DNA from: RGZA01 sp964568585
GTDB taxonomy: Bacteria > Pseudomonadota > Alphaproteobacteria > UBA9219 > RGZA01
Length of the DNA stretch: 44,006 bases
Reading direction: 5' to 3'
Assembly: GCA_964568585.1 (NCBI GenBank)
Contig: CAZMQI010000014.1
Span: 1-44,006, forward strand
Positions 32,629 to 41,757 of the stretch are shown here, piece after piece (within the stretch, counting starts at the first letter, position 1; every line of letters begins with the position of its first letter). The notes beneath the pieces were generated by a model. It was not told the origin of the DNA, ran no database searches, and saw only the letters and a program-made list of their open reading frames with translations. The translations under genes and the position numbers were made by a program.

Positions 32629-33264
32629 ATGCGCTTATTCGGTCTTTTGTTGGTGATGATGCTTGCGCTCGCGCCCGTTGCTAATGCTGCTACGACTCAG
32701 AAAGTTGCGATGCGCCCGCCCGCAGCTGCAAAGCTTGGCGCAAGCGAAGTGATTAGTTCATTCTACCGTACATTGACCGGGGTGATGAAGGAGGGCGACA
32801 AGCTTGGCTTTCAAGGCCGCGCACAACAGCTTGATGCTGCCATCAGCAAGACATTCAGCGCTGGCGATATGACCCGCGTTTCTTACGGCCCATCATGGGT
32901 AAAGGCATCGCCAGAACAAAAAGACAAACTAACAAGGGCCTTTCATAACTTTACCGTTGCGAATTACGCCAGCCAGTTCAAAGCTTATGATGGCGAAGAA
33001 TTCACGGTAATTGGTGAAAAAGCTGCACCAAATCCTGAGCAACGCATCGTTGAAACCACCTTGAAGTCCGGAGCAGACACACATCATCTGAACTATCTGA
33101 TGGTCAACAACGGCAATGGTTGGCAAGTAGCTGACGTATTTGTTGATGGTGCCATCAGCGAAATGGCAACGCGCCGTTCGGAATTCGGTTCGGTTATTCG
33201 TGCCAGTGGTCCGGAAGGCTTACTCAGCACGCTAGAACAAAAAAGCCAGCAACTCGCTCAGTAA
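32629..33264 (+). CDS. hpnM: Hopanoid-associated MlaC/Ttg2D-like lipid-binding protein HpnM
   Basis: Periplasmic lipid-binding protein of the ABC-transporter auxiliary (MlaC/Ttg2D) family, linked with hopanoid transport to the outer membrane. ATG 32629 follows CGGAG by 8 nt and gives a 211-aa protein with a signal peptide (MRLFGLLLVMMLALAPVANA). An upstream in-frame ATG at 32587 would hide the signal and is disfavoured. The family pattern is seen in SEVISSFYRTLTGVM, WVKASPEQKDKLTRAFHNF and YLMVNNGNGWQVADVFVDG. It follows dxs by 56 nt on the same strand. The usual partner HpnN (RND-type exporter) is not in the window. Confidence 0.9.
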   Translation: MRLFGLLLVMMLALAPVANAATTQKVAMRPPAAAKLGASEVISSFYRTLTGVMKEGDKLGFQGRAQQLDAAISKTFSAGDMTRVSYGPSWVKASPEQKDKLTRAFHNFTVANYASQFKAYDGEEFTVIGEKAAPNPEQRIVETTLKSGADTHHLNYLMVNNGNGWQVADVFVDGAISEMATRRSEFGSVIRASGPEGLLSTLEQKSQQLAQ

Positions 33265-33288
33265 TTACAGAAGTAATTTCAGATAGTA

Positions 33289-33627
33289 TTATTGAGGCCG
33301 CGCTTGCGACGCGCGGCGTTTCGCCTGAAGCTCTGAAAGACGTCTCATATCCTCAATACTCGCATTCCTTGATGGATCGAGCCTTTGCAGTTCTTCTGCT
33401 GTAGCGTTGGGATGTGATGTAGGCGCTGGTGCTGATGGACCTGCTGTTGGTGCTGAAGTCAATGCCCGCACGATTTCTTCTGCCGATTTTGGTGGCGTAT
33501 TTTCTGCAACGCGTAGCAGGGCTGCAGGATGGTTATCCGCCATAGACTGATAAGGTGGTCTTGATGATGCGGCTACCGGTTCGTTTCTATCTACTGCCAT
33601 GAATCCTGCTTTTGATTGAACTTTCAT
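33289..33627 (-). CDS. Unknown low-complexity protein (112 aa)
   Basis: Not recognised. The product is rich in Ala, Pro, Ser and Arg (for example TSAPTAGPSAPAPTSHP) with a charged C-terminal helix (IEDMRRLSELQAKRRASQ). No signal peptide or membrane segment. Start ATG 33627 has no clear ribosome site; ATG 33600 is an alternative with AGGA close by. It is alone on the minus strand between two plus-strand genes. A perfect hairpin (GCCGCGC and GCGCGGC, 33296-33316) lies at its 3' end and might be a terminator element for hpnM instead. It may be a real but disordered protein or a chance frame. Confidence 0.45.
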   Translation of the reverse strand: MKVQSKAGFMAVDRNEPVAASSRPPYQSMADNHPAALLRVAENTPPKSAEEIVRALTSAPTAGPSAPAPTSHPNATAEELQRLDPSRNASIEDMRRLSELQAKRRASQARPQ

Positions 33628-33750
33628 TCTACAAAAGCATGCTTTCCTAGGCTTTAATGAATGTGGTTAAAAAACGATAACACATCTCGATTTGCTTGAA
33701 TTTACGCAAAACATTTGGCTCAAAAAGCCTTGCGTGCTATCACATCCACC

Positions 33751-36372
33751 ATGTCATCCATAAATATCCAATCTATAAAAAAACGTCCATCGCTGCTGCG
33801 TATCATCTTTGTGTTGGCGCTGGTGTTTATGGTCAACATTACGCTGTGGGGTGTTATCAATCTTAGCCGCGATAGCAGCGCGTGGGATGGCGTTATTAGC
33901 GGTGTTTCATTCACGCCATACCGTGATGAACATAATCCCGCCAAGCATAACTTCCCGACCCTGCAAGAAATTGAAGAAGATGTGCGTACCGTTGCACCCT
34001 ATGTTCGCTCCATTCGTAGTTATGGTGCAACCAACGGGTTAGAAAGCATTCCAGCGGCCGCTAAAAAATACGGCTTATGGGTAACGATGGGGTCGTGGTA
34101 CGGCACCAATGCAAAAGAAAACATGGCTGAACTGAACAGCCTTGTGGAACTGACTAACAAGAACCGCAACATCAACCGTATTTTAGTAGGTAACGAAGCC
34201 ATTTTGCGCGGCGATATCAGCGTGGATGAAATGGTGGATATGATCCACTGGATTAAACGCCGCGTGAAGGTGCAGGTAAGTACGGCGGAGCCTTGGCACG
34301 TATGGCTGAAAAATCCACGCCTTGCTGCTGCCGTTGATTTCATCACCATCCATACATTGCCGTATTGGGAAGGAAAGCCCGCGAATGAAGCGGTTGCTTA
34401 TGCCCTGCAACGCTATGATGAGGTGCATACCGCCTTTCCGTCTAAGCATATTCTGATCGGTGAAATTGGCTGGCCAAGTAAAGGGCAGTGGATTTATGGC
34501 GCCGAACCCAGTCAGGTCAATCAGGCGCGTTTCATTCGCGACTTCCTAAACATCGCAACCGAACGCAAGCTTGATTACATCATCGTTGAAGCGTTTGATC
34601 AGGCGTGGAAGTGGGAAATCGAAGGAACGGTTGGAACAGGGTGGGGCATTTGGGATAATCACCGCCAGCAGAAGTTCCCGCTATTTGGCAATGTGAATGA
34701 ACGTCGCAACTGGCCGCAGGCCTGTTTGATTGCGATGCTACTTGCCTTGCTGCCCATCATCCTATTCATGCGTAAGGCTGGCCATATCTCGTGGATGGGG
34801 CAGACATTCTTTGGGTTGCTCATTCAGGCGATTTTCTCCGTATTGGTGTGGAGTGTGCTGTCGGCGCATGGGGAGGTATATACGGCCACCATTGGCTTTG
34901 CATGGGCTGGCCTCGTGCTGTTCCAGTTATTCTTATTCGCGGTATTACTGGTAGATGGATTGGAATTTACCGAAACCGTGTGGACTGAGAGTTGGCGGCG
35001 CAAGGTTGATGTATCCGGCAATGATGCGCATGAAAACGCACGCAAGGTTTCCATCCATATCCCCTGCTATAATGAACCGCCGCAAATGGTCATGGAAACG
35101 TTGGACGCTATTGTGCGTATGGACTACCCAAATTACGAAGTCTTGGTGATTGATAACAACACCAAGGACGAAGCGGTGTGGAAACCCGTGCAGGACTATT
35201 GTGAAAAGCTTGGCTCGCGCTTCCGTTTTTATCATTTGCCGAAATGGCCGGGCTTTAAAGCTGGCGCGCTGAATTTCGCGCTGGAACAAACTGCACACGA
35301 TGCTGAAATCATCGCAGTAATAGACAGCGATTATCAGGTGGATAACCATTGGCTGTCAGCACTCGTGCCATTATTTGAAAAGCCCGAAATCGGTTTCGTG
35401 CAATCCCCGCAGGATTACCGCGATTGGGAAGGCGACCAGTTCAAAACCATGTGTCATTGGGAATATGCCGGTTTCTTCCATATCGGTATGGTTCAACGCA
35501 ACGAACGCAATGCGATTATCCAGCACGGCACGATGACTCTTATCCGCAAGACTGCATTGCAGCAGGTTAAGGGCTGGGCGGAATGGTGTATTTGCGAAGA
35601 TGCCGAATTGGGTCTGAAGCTGTTCGAGAATAAATTTCAGTCTTATTACCTCTCGCAAAGTTACGGCAAGGGCCTCATCCCCGATAGTTTTGCTGGCTAT
35701 AAATCACAGCGGTTCCGATGGGCCTATGGCGCGATGCAAATCATGAAACGCCATTTGCCATTCTTTGCACCAAATCGCAATGAACTGACCTTTGCCCAGA
35801 AATACCATTTCATTGCTGGCTGGTTGCCGTGGATTGCCGATGCAGCCAATTTAATTTTCGTGCTGGGATCGCTTGTTTGGTCACTTTTGCTGTTTTTGGA
35901 ACTTGTGGAATTTCCGCCGGAAATTTTCCAACTTCCAACGCTCGCCGTATTCGTATTCAAGATTCTCAGCGGGTTTATGATGTATGGTCTTCGTGTTCGC
36001 ATCGGTTGGCCGGAACGCTTTGGCGCAGCCGTCGCCGGAACGGCGCTAAGCCATGTGGTGGGCACCGCCATGCTGCAAGGCCTGTTCACCAGCGGCAAAC
36101 CGTTCTTTAGAACTCCCAAATGTGAAGATAAGCCAGCCCTGTATCAAGGCTTTGCCATGGCGCGCGATGAAATCATCATCTTCGTCGGGCTGATTGTATG
36201 CTCCATTGGTCTTGCGCTGCATTACAGTGTTGCGAATAACCAGGCCTTGCTGTGGTCGGGTATTTTGATTGTGCAAAGCTTGCCATACCTATCGGCGATT
36301 GCGCTTTCATTTATTAATGTTTGGCCACGCCGGAAGCCGAAAAATAGCATTATTGTGCCTTCGGCAGCGTAA
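33751..36372 (+). CDS. GH17-GT2 fusion, NdvB-like beta-glucan synthase
   Basis: Membrane glycosyltransferase with a built-in glucan-modifying domain. From ATG 33751 (873 aa): an N-terminal membrane anchor (LRIIFVLALVFMVNITLW), an outward GH17 domain with acid/base E149 (LVGNEAI) and nucleophile E238 (IGEIGWPSKG), two to three membrane helices, a cytoplasmic GT2 domain with D525-x-D527 (VIDSDYQ), E616-D617 (ICEDAELG) and QRFRW (653-657), then several C-terminal helices. GH17 domains of NdvB-type proteins in other Proteobacteria act as transglycosylases on beta-1,3-glucans, so a periplasmic or exported beta-glucan is likely. A TTG at 33715 could extend it by 12 residues. No ribosome site is obvious at either. 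The OGT-like gene follows after 40 nt. Confidence 0.88.
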   Translation: MSSINIQSIKKRPSLLRIIFVLALVFMVNITLWGVINLSRDSSAWDGVISGVSFTPYRDEHNPAKHNFPTLQEIEEDVRTVAPYVRSIRSYGATNGLESIPAAAKKYGLWVTMGSWYGTNAKENMAELNSLVELTNKNRNINRILVGNEAILRGDISVDEMVDMIHWIKRRVKVQVSTAEPWHVWLKNPRLAAAVDFITIHTLPYWEGKPANEAVAYALQRYDEVHTAFPSKHILIGEIGWPSKGQWIYGAEPSQVNQARFIRDFLNIATERKLDYIIVEAFDQAWKWEIEGTVGTGWGIWDNHRQQKFPLFGNVNERRNWPQACLIAMLLALLPIILFMRKAGHISWMGQTFFGLLIQAIFSVLVWSVLSAHGEVYTATIGFAWAGLVLFQLFLFAVLLVDGLEFTETVWTESWRRKVDVSGNDAHENARKVSIHIPCYNEPPQMVMETLDAIVRMDYPNYEVLVIDNNTKDEAVWKPVQDYCEKLGSRFRFYHLPKWPGFKAGALNFALEQTAHDAEIIAVIDSDYQVDNHWLSALVPLFEKPEIGFVQSPQDYRDWEGDQFKTMCHWEYAGFFHIGMVQRNERNAIIQHGTMTLIRKTALQQVKGWAEWCICEDAELGLKLFENKFQSYYLSQSYGKGLIPDSFAGYKSQRFRWAYGAMQIMKRHLPFFAPNRNELTFAQKYHFIAGWLPWIADAANLIFVLGSLVWSLLLFLELVEFPPEIFQLPTLAVFVFKILSGFMMYGLRVRIGWPERFGAAVAGTALSHVVGTAMLQGLFTSGKPFFRTPKCEDKPALYQGFAMARDEIIIFVGLIVCSIGLALHYSVANNQALLWSGILIVQSLPYLSAIALSFINVWPRRKPKNSIIVPSAA

Positions 36373-36412
36373 ATCTGCTGACAATAAAAAGCGGCCTACC
36401 TATAATGTCGGC

Positions 36413-38146
36413 ATGTCAAAAACAGCACAAAAACCCACTGATGATTTGCGGATGCGCTTTGAAGATGTATCGCGCCTTGTTCAATCCGGAAATCTGAAAC
36501 AAGCGAATGTGAAGGTTGAATCTGCGCTTGCCGATTATCCCGATAACATCAATTTCCTTCACCTTGGCGGCATCATCAAACAGAATGTTGGTGAGATAGA
36601 GCTAGCTGATAAATTACTACGCACGGCGCATGCCTTGCGTCCGGATCAGCCGGATATCATGCACAACCTTGCAGTATTCTTGCTGGCGACCAATCAACCA
36701 AAAGATGCTGTGCCACTTTATGAACAGCTTGTGCTGCTTGCACCGACCAGAGCGCATCTCTGGGCGAATTTCGGCCATGCCTTGCGTCAAAGCGGGATGC
36801 TTGCTGAAAGCGTTCCGGCATTTGTCAAAGCACAGGAATTGGATGCCAAAAACCATGATATGGAAGCTGTCATTGCCATGACGCGCCGCCAAATGGCGGA
36901 TTGGAGCGGCGCAGAATTGCCGCTCGATAAAACGCCAGCCAATCTTGCGCCCGTGTTTATCGATGATGCCTTCAAGCATCTGGAATGCGTGAAGAAAGGT
37001 GCGGCAAGCATCAAGCCAGTTGCACAGTTTGATGCAAAACCATTGCCAAGCGGTGGGCGACTACGCATCGGTTATCTTTCAAACGATTTGCACGAACATG
37101 CGACCAGCTATTTATTGGCAGAATTATTTGGCCACCATAACCGCGACCAGTTTGAAGTATTCGTGTATAGCTATGGCCAAGCAGGCGAAAGCCCCATTCG
37201 CACGCGTATGCAGCGCGGGGCAGAACATTGGCTTAATTGCGCAGGCATGCCGCCCGTTGCGATTGCCGAGCGTATTTTCAACGACCGCATCAACATTCTG
37301 GTTGATTTAAAGGGCTATACACGTGGTGGGCTACCCGAAGTCCTCGCATCACGTCCGGCACCCGTCATCATCCAATGGCTTGGCTATCCAGGCAGCATGG
37401 GTGCGCCCTTTGTTGATTATATTGTGGCCGATGAAACTATTATTCCGGTCGAACAGAATGCGGCGTATTCCGAAAAAATCATTCGTTTGCCGCACAGCTA
37501 TCAAATCAATGACCGTGAACGTCCATTGCTCGCTGCAAAGAAACGCAGTGAACATAATCTTCCCGAAGATGCGACGGTTCTATGTTGCTTCAACCAAACC
37601 TATAAAATTACCCCGCCTGTATTCGATGTGTGGATGCGTATTTTAAAGGATGATGCAAACACTGTGCTGTGGCTGTTTGCGCCGCATGACATTGTTCAGC
37701 AAAACCTCCGCATGGAAGCCGAAAAGCGCGGCGTAGCGGGGGAGCGTTTGATATTTGCCGACCGCATGAATCAAGCCGATCATATCGCGCGTTACCGTCA
37801 TGCTGATGTTGTCCTTGATACGGCGCCCTATGGCGGCCATACGACCACCAGCGACGCATTGTGGGTTGGTGCGCCCGTGGTTGCATTGATGGGTAAAAGC
37901 TTTGCATCCCGTGTCTCAGCCAGCTTGTTAAAGGCTGCGGGTTTGCCGGAACTTATCGCGCCATCACTGGATATTTATGAAACCAAGATCCGCGAGTTGT
38001 TGAAGGATGAAGATAAGCGCACATCCATCCGCCAGCATCTGCAGCAAGGCCGCGAGAAGCTGCCATTGTTTGATAGCCAGACTTTCGTGAAGGATATGGA
38101 AGCAGCGTATACGCAGGCATGGAATGAAACAGGGAAAAGCAAATGA
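36413..38146 (+). CDS. TPR and SPINDLY/OGT-type (GT41) glycosyltransferase
   Basis: Soluble protein O-glycosyltransferase related to eukaryotic OGT and bacterial SPINDLY proteins. From ATG 36413 it has 577 aa: TPR repeats (about 20-165, for example ADKLLRTAHALRPDQPDIMHNLAVF... by helix pattern), then the GT41 catalytic halves. Catalytic residues expected from OGT are present: the HEHATSYL histidine (near 227-229), K398 in NQTYKITP, and GHTTTSDALWVGAPVV. The acceptor is unknown; in alphaproteobacteria such enzymes often modify flagellin or surface proteins. A longer frame upstream of 36413 overlaps the glucan synthase and is rejected. It ends with a 4-nt overlap (ATGA) into rmuC. Confidence 0.9.
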   Translation: MSKTAQKPTDDLRMRFEDVSRLVQSGNLKQANVKVESALADYPDNINFLHLGGIIKQNVGEIELADKLLRTAHALRPDQPDIMHNLAVFLLATNQPKDAVPLYEQLVLLAPTRAHLWANFGHALRQSGMLAESVPAFVKAQELDAKNHDMEAVIAMTRRQMADWSGAELPLDKTPANLAPVFIDDAFKHLECVKKGAASIKPVAQFDAKPLPSGGRLRIGYLSNDLHEHATSYLLAELFGHHNRDQFEVFVYSYGQAGESPIRTRMQRGAEHWLNCAGMPPVAIAERIFNDRINILVDLKGYTRGGLPEVLASRPAPVIIQWLGYPGSMGAPFVDYIVADETIIPVEQNAAYSEKIIRLPHSYQINDRERPLLAAKKRSEHNLPEDATVLCCFNQTYKITPPVFDVWMRILKDDANTVLWLFAPHDIVQQNLRMEAEKRGVAGERLIFADRMNQADHIARYRHADVVLDTAPYGGHTTTSDALWVGAPVVALMGKSFASRVSASLLKAAGLPELIAPSLDIYETKIRELLKDEDKRTSIRQHLQQGREKLPLFDSQTFVKDMEAAYTQAWNETGKSK

Positions 38147-39354
38147 CATTTCCAATTGAATGGGCTGTTGCAGCATTGGGCGGAGTAGTTGTTGGGTTCA
38201 TTGCGGCAACTGTTCTGCAAAGCTTCAATCGCCGGCGCATGGCGGAGCAATTCAAGGCTCTGTCGAACGAAGCGCTGACCGCAAATCTGGATGTGCTGCT
38301 CAATATTGCCAAGAATGAATTATCGCATGAGCGTGAAAATACCCGCGCCGATTGGGAAAAACGCACCAATAATGTCGCAGAAATGCTGAAACCGTTGGAA
38401 TTGCGCCTTAACCAGCTTCATACCCAAACAGGCGAAATGGAAAAGGCACGCATTGGTGCCTATGAAGGTCTCAAGCAACATCTAACCCAGATGGCGGAAA
38501 CGCAAACCCAGTTGCGTTTTGAAACCACCCAGTTAAAACAAGCGCTTCGCAAACCCGAAGGTCGTGGCCGCTGGGGTGAAATGCAATTGAAGCGCGTGCT
38601 CGAAATGTCCGGCATGATTTCGCATTGCGATTTTACCGAACAAGCCAACACAACGACGCAAGACAATAAACGCCTTCGCCCCGATGTTATTGTGCATTTG
38701 CCGGGTGGCCGCCAAATCGTGATTGATTGCAAAACCCCGCTCGATGCCTTGCTGGATGCGGTGAATGCAGAACCCGAACAGGTGTTGCTGACCCATCAAC
38801 GTCATGCGCGGCATTTGCGTGACCATGTAAAAACCCTTAGCCAGAAAGCCTATTGGGAACAATTCGATGAAACACCGGATTTTGTTGTGATGTTCGTGCC
38901 CGGTGAACATTTCCTGTCCATTGCATTGCAAAATGACCCAGAACTTTTCGATTTTGCTTTTTCAAACAAGGTGATTTTGGCAACACCGATTAATCTAATT
39001 GGCTTATTAAAGACGATTGCCCATGCATGGCGTCAGGAAAAGCTGGCGGAGCAAGCACAAAAAATTGCTGGTTTGGGTAAGGATTTGTATGAAGCGATGG
39101 CATCCTTTGCGTCGCATTTTGAAAATATCGGCGACAGTCTTCGCAAAACAGTCGACCATTACAATAAATCCGTTGGTTCGTTTGAGAGCCGTGTTTTTTC
39201 ACGTGCGCGCCGTCTTGCGGATGAATACAGCATTGATAGTGATAAGAAAATCGAGCTGCTTGAAACGGTCGATATCATCCCCCGCCAATTGACTGCAGCG
39301 GAAGAGGACGCTTTTGCCCTGCAAATACCAAATAAAAAGCAAGAAGTGGCCTAA
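38143..39354 (+). CDS. rmuC: DNA recombination protein RmuC
   Basis: Predicted nuclease-fold protein that limits recombination between inverted repeats. The 403-aa protein has an N-terminal membrane helix (about 6-27), a long coiled coil (about 28-130) and the RmuC domain with GRGRWGEMQLKRVLEMSGM, the PD-(D/E)xK-like stretch IVIDCKTPLDALL, and FVVMFVPGEHFLSIAL. ATG 38143 overlaps the OGT-like stop codon (ATGA). In many Alphaproteobacteria rmuC is next to def, as here. Confidence 0.95.
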   Translation: MTFPIEWAVAALGGVVVGFIAATVLQSFNRRRMAEQFKALSNEALTANLDVLLNIAKNELSHERENTRADWEKRTNNVAEMLKPLELRLNQLHTQTGEMEKARIGAYEGLKQHLTQMAETQTQLRFETTQLKQALRKPEGRGRWGEMQLKRVLEMSGMISHCDFTEQANTTTQDNKRLRPDVIVHLPGGRQIVIDCKTPLDALLDAVNAEPEQVLLTHQRHARHLRDHVKTLSQKAYWEQFDETPDFVVMFVPGEHFLSIALQNDPELFDFAFSNKVILATPINLIGLLKTIAHAWRQEKLAEQAQKIAGLGKDLYEAMASFASHFENIGDSLRKTVDHYNKSVGSFESRVFSRARRLADEYSIDSDKKIELLETVDIIPRQLTAAEEDAFALQIPNKKQEVA

Positions 39355-39373
39355 AACCACCTTGAAATCAGCC

Positions 39374-39400
39374 ATTTAAAGCACATATATTTCTTTAAAT
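39374..39400. promoter_or_regulatory. AT-rich dyad between rmuC and def
   Basis: ATTTAAAG (39374-39381) and CTTTAAAT (39393-39400) are exact inverse complements 11 nt apart. It starts 20 nt after the rmuC stop codon and ends 21 nt before the def start. It could be an operator in the def promoter or a weak terminator for rmuC (a CTTTTAT tail follows). Confidence 0.35.
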
Positions 39401-39421
39401 CTTTTATGTGAAAATGAACCC

Positions 39422-39958
39422 ATGGTTTTAAAACTACGCATCGTACCCGATCCTGTCTTACGCAAGATGGCTGACCCTGTGAAAACGGTCGACCGTGAGG
39501 TGAGCCGCTTTATGCACGAGATGCTGGACACCATGTACCAAAGCGCAGGCGTTGGTTTGGCCGCACCGCAGGTCGGCGAATTAAAGCGCGTGATTGTCGT
39601 GGACGTGGAAGAAGAACAAAACGCAGAACACGCTTTCATGATGGCAGATCCTGTCATCTCATGGAGTAGTGAGGAGCTATTCACCTATCGCGAAGGATGC
39701 CTGTCCATCCCCGGCCAATATGCGGAAGTGACCCGCCCCAAACGTATCAAGGTCAGCTATACCGATGTGAACAATAAGCGCATCGAGATGGAGGCAGAAG
39801 ATCTGCTATCCACCTGCATTCAGCATGAAATTGACCATTTAAATGGCGTGCTATTCGTTGATCATGTGTCAAAGCTTAAGCGCGATATGATGCTAAAGCG
39901 CGTTGAAAAAGCACAACGTTTGGCTGAAGAAGAAAAGCAGGATGGTAAGGCGCTTTAG
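39422..39958 (+). CDS. def: Peptide deformylase
   Basis: Removes the N-formyl group from new proteins. The 178-aa metalloenzyme has all three motifs: GVGLAAPQ (43-50), EGCLS (91-95, metal ligand C93) and QHEIDH (134-139, ligands H135 and H139, catalytic E136). It heads the def-fmt-truA run common in Alphaproteobacteria. ATG 39422 has only a weak ribosome site. The stop codon is very close to the fmt start, so the two are likely co-translated. Confidence 0.97.
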   Translation: MVLKLRIVPDPVLRKMADPVKTVDREVSRFMHEMLDTMYQSAGVGLAAPQVGELKRVIVVDVEEEQNAEHAFMMADPVISWSSEELFTYREGCLSIPGQYAEVTRPKRIKVSYTDVNNKRIEMEAEDLLSTCIQHEIDHLNGVLFVDHVSKLKRDMMLKRVEKAQRLAEEEKQDGKAL

Positions 39959-39978
39959 TTTTGGCTATCTTGCCTGCC

Positions 39979-40914
39979 ATGAGTTCACAATCTAAACCCC
40001 TTCGCATAATTTTTATGGGCACGCCGGAATTTTCGGTGGGTGCGTTGAATGCGTTGCGTGATGCGGGACACGAGATTGCATGTGTGTATAGTCAACCGCC
40101 ACGCCCGGCGAACCGCGGGCAAGTCTTACAAAAATCAGCAGTACACCAAGCTGCCGAAGCGCATGGCATTCCTGTGCGTACACCGCTTAGTTTGAAAACG
40201 CCGGAAGAACAAAAAGCCTTTGCCGATTTGAATGCCGATGTGGCCGTTGTGGTGGCATATGGCCTGTTATTGCCAAAACCCGTGCTCGATGCACCGCGGC
40301 TGGGCTGCATCAATATCCATGCATCCTTATTGCCGCGTTGGCGTGGGGCTGCGCCCATTCAACGCGCCATTCTGGCGGGGGATGCCGATAGCGGTATCAC
40401 GATTATGCAAATGGATGTCGGGCTGGATACTGGCGCGATGTGGCTTAAAAAAGCGGTGCCGATTACAACGCAGACAAATGCCGGAGCATTGCATGACGAA
40501 CTTAGCAAGCTTGGCGCAGAGATGATTGTTGAAGCTTTACCAAAGATTGCTAGTGGCAGCATCACGCCAACTGTGCAACCGGAAGCGGGCGTTACCTACG
40601 CCGCCAAGCTGACCAAAGATGAAGGTCGCATCAACTGGAGCGAAAGCGCCGCAGAAATCGAACGTAAATTGCGCGGGCTTACCCCATGGCCCGGCGTATA
40701 TTTCGAAAGTAAGAACGAACGCATCAAAGTATTGGAAGCAGCCATGGCATTTGGCGTGCATGGACCTGCTGGCACACTGTTAAGTGATGATTTCACGGTC
40801 GCCTGCGGTGAAGACGCCATCACGCTTACCAAAGTGCAACGCCAAGGACGCAGTGCCACCGATGGTGCATCTTTCCTTCGCGGTTTTGCAGTCAAGATTG
40901 GTGAGCATCTATAA
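39979..40914 (+). CDS. fmt: Methionyl-tRNA formyltransferase
   Basis: Formylates initiator Met-tRNA with 10-formyl-tetrahydrofolate, the partner reaction to Def. From ATG 39979 it has 311 aa: the N-terminal IIFMGTPEFSVGAL block (about 10-23), catalytic residues N112 and H114 in NIHASLLPRWRGAAPIQ, D150 in MDVGLDTGAM, and a C-terminal OB-fold domain. TTG 39961, 2 nt after def, would add six residues and is a possible alternative, since no ribosome site precedes the ATG. truA follows after 13 nt. Confidence 0.96.
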   Translation: MSSQSKPLRIIFMGTPEFSVGALNALRDAGHEIACVYSQPPRPANRGQVLQKSAVHQAAEAHGIPVRTPLSLKTPEEQKAFADLNADVAVVVAYGLLLPKPVLDAPRLGCINIHASLLPRWRGAAPIQRAILAGDADSGITIMQMDVGLDTGAMWLKKAVPITTQTNAGALHDELSKLGAEMIVEALPKIASGSITPTVQPEAGVTYAAKLTKDEGRINWSESAAEIERKLRGLTPWPGVYFESKNERIKVLEAAMAFGVHGPAGTLLSDDFTVACGEDAITLTKVQRQGRSATDGASFLRGFAVKIGEHL

Positions 40915-40927
40915 TGGATAACGGGTA

Positions 40928-41668
40928 ATGCAACGCTGGAAACTTACCATTGAATATGATGGCTCTGGCTTTCACGGCTGGCAGATGCAGAAAGATGCTC
41001 GTTCCGTGCAATCCACCATCGAAGATGCCATCAAAAAATTCTGTGACGAGGATGTGCGCATCCATGTCGCTGGCCGTACTGATGCTGGTGTGCATGCATT
41101 GGCACAGGTCTGCCATGCGGATATCGATCGTCCAACCGATGGCGACACGGTGCGCGATGCGATTAATTACTATATGCGGCCACATCCGGCGGTGATTTTG
41201 AATGCCGAGCCAGTGACAACGGATTTTCACGCACGGTTTTCGGCGACATCGCGGCAATATATGTTCCGCGTTATTAACCGCCCACGCCAACTGACCATTG
41301 ATAGAGGGCATGCGGTGCATTTCTATAAACCGCTGGAATTAAAACCGATGCAGGAAGCGGCGGCAGTGCTGCTTGGTCATCATGACTTCACATCGTTCCG
41401 TGCGGATGGGTGCCAATCACCATCGCCGATGAAAACGATGCTTGATACACGTGTTGAACAAATCGGTAATGAATTCCGTTTCTATTTTTCTGCAAAATCT
41501 TTCCTGTATCATCAGGTGCGAAATATGGTCGGCACGTTGTTTTTTGTCGGGACAGGGCAGTGGAGCGTGGCAGAATTCCAGCGTGCCTTCGAAGCAAAGG
41601 AGCGTGCCAAAGCAGGCCCCACAGCACCACCACACGGACTTTATTTCGTAGGCGTAACGTATGAATAA
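40928..41668 (+). CDS. truA: tRNA pseudouridine synthase A
   Basis: Makes pseudouridine at positions 38-40 of the tRNA anticodon arm. The 246-aa protein has the N-terminal YDGSGFHGWQ motif (10-19), the catalytic aspartate D52 in GRTDAGVHA, and the C-terminal KSFLYHQVRNMVGTL and APPHGLYF blocks. ATG 40928 is 13 nt downstream of fmt, with ATAACGGGTA upstream. It closes the def-fmt-truA run. Confidence 0.97.
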   Translation: MQRWKLTIEYDGSGFHGWQMQKDARSVQSTIEDAIKKFCDEDVRIHVAGRTDAGVHALAQVCHADIDRPTDGDTVRDAINYYMRPHPAVILNAEPVTTDFHARFSATSRQYMFRVINRPRQLTIDRGHAVHFYKPLELKPMQEAAAVLLGHHDFTSFRADGCQSPSPMKTMLDTRVEQIGNEFRFYFSAKSFLYHQVRNMVGTLFFVGTGQWSVAEFQRAFEAKERAKAGPTAPPHGLYFVGVTYE

Positions 41669-41729
41669 GGCAGTGGTAGTATAGCTGCCATAATTCCCGC
41701 TTCACGTTTCAATCCACCCAAGCTAAAAG

Positions 41730-41756
41730 AAATGCCTTATTTCATTAAGGACATTT
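41730..41756 (+). promoter_or_regulatory. Hairpin covering the Shine-Dalgarno site of the secretin gene
   Basis: AAATGCCTTA (41730-41739) can pair with TAAGG-A-CATTT (41746-41756; one bulged A at 41751) around a six-base loop. The ribosome site AAGGA (41747-41751) lies in the 3' arm, one nucleotide before ATG 41758. The stem could hide the site and lower or switch translation of the secretin. Confidence 0.4.
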
Positions 41757-41757
41757 A

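Noticed and set aside
33669..33683. CtrA-type site upstream of the glucan synthase
   Set aside because: TTAA is followed by ATAAC at the wrong spacing (six bases and one mismatch), so it does not meet the consensus.
36269..36412. N-terminal extension of the OGT-like protein
   Set aside because: It overlaps the end of the glucan synthase in another frame and lacks family similarity; ATG 36413 directly precedes the TPR region.
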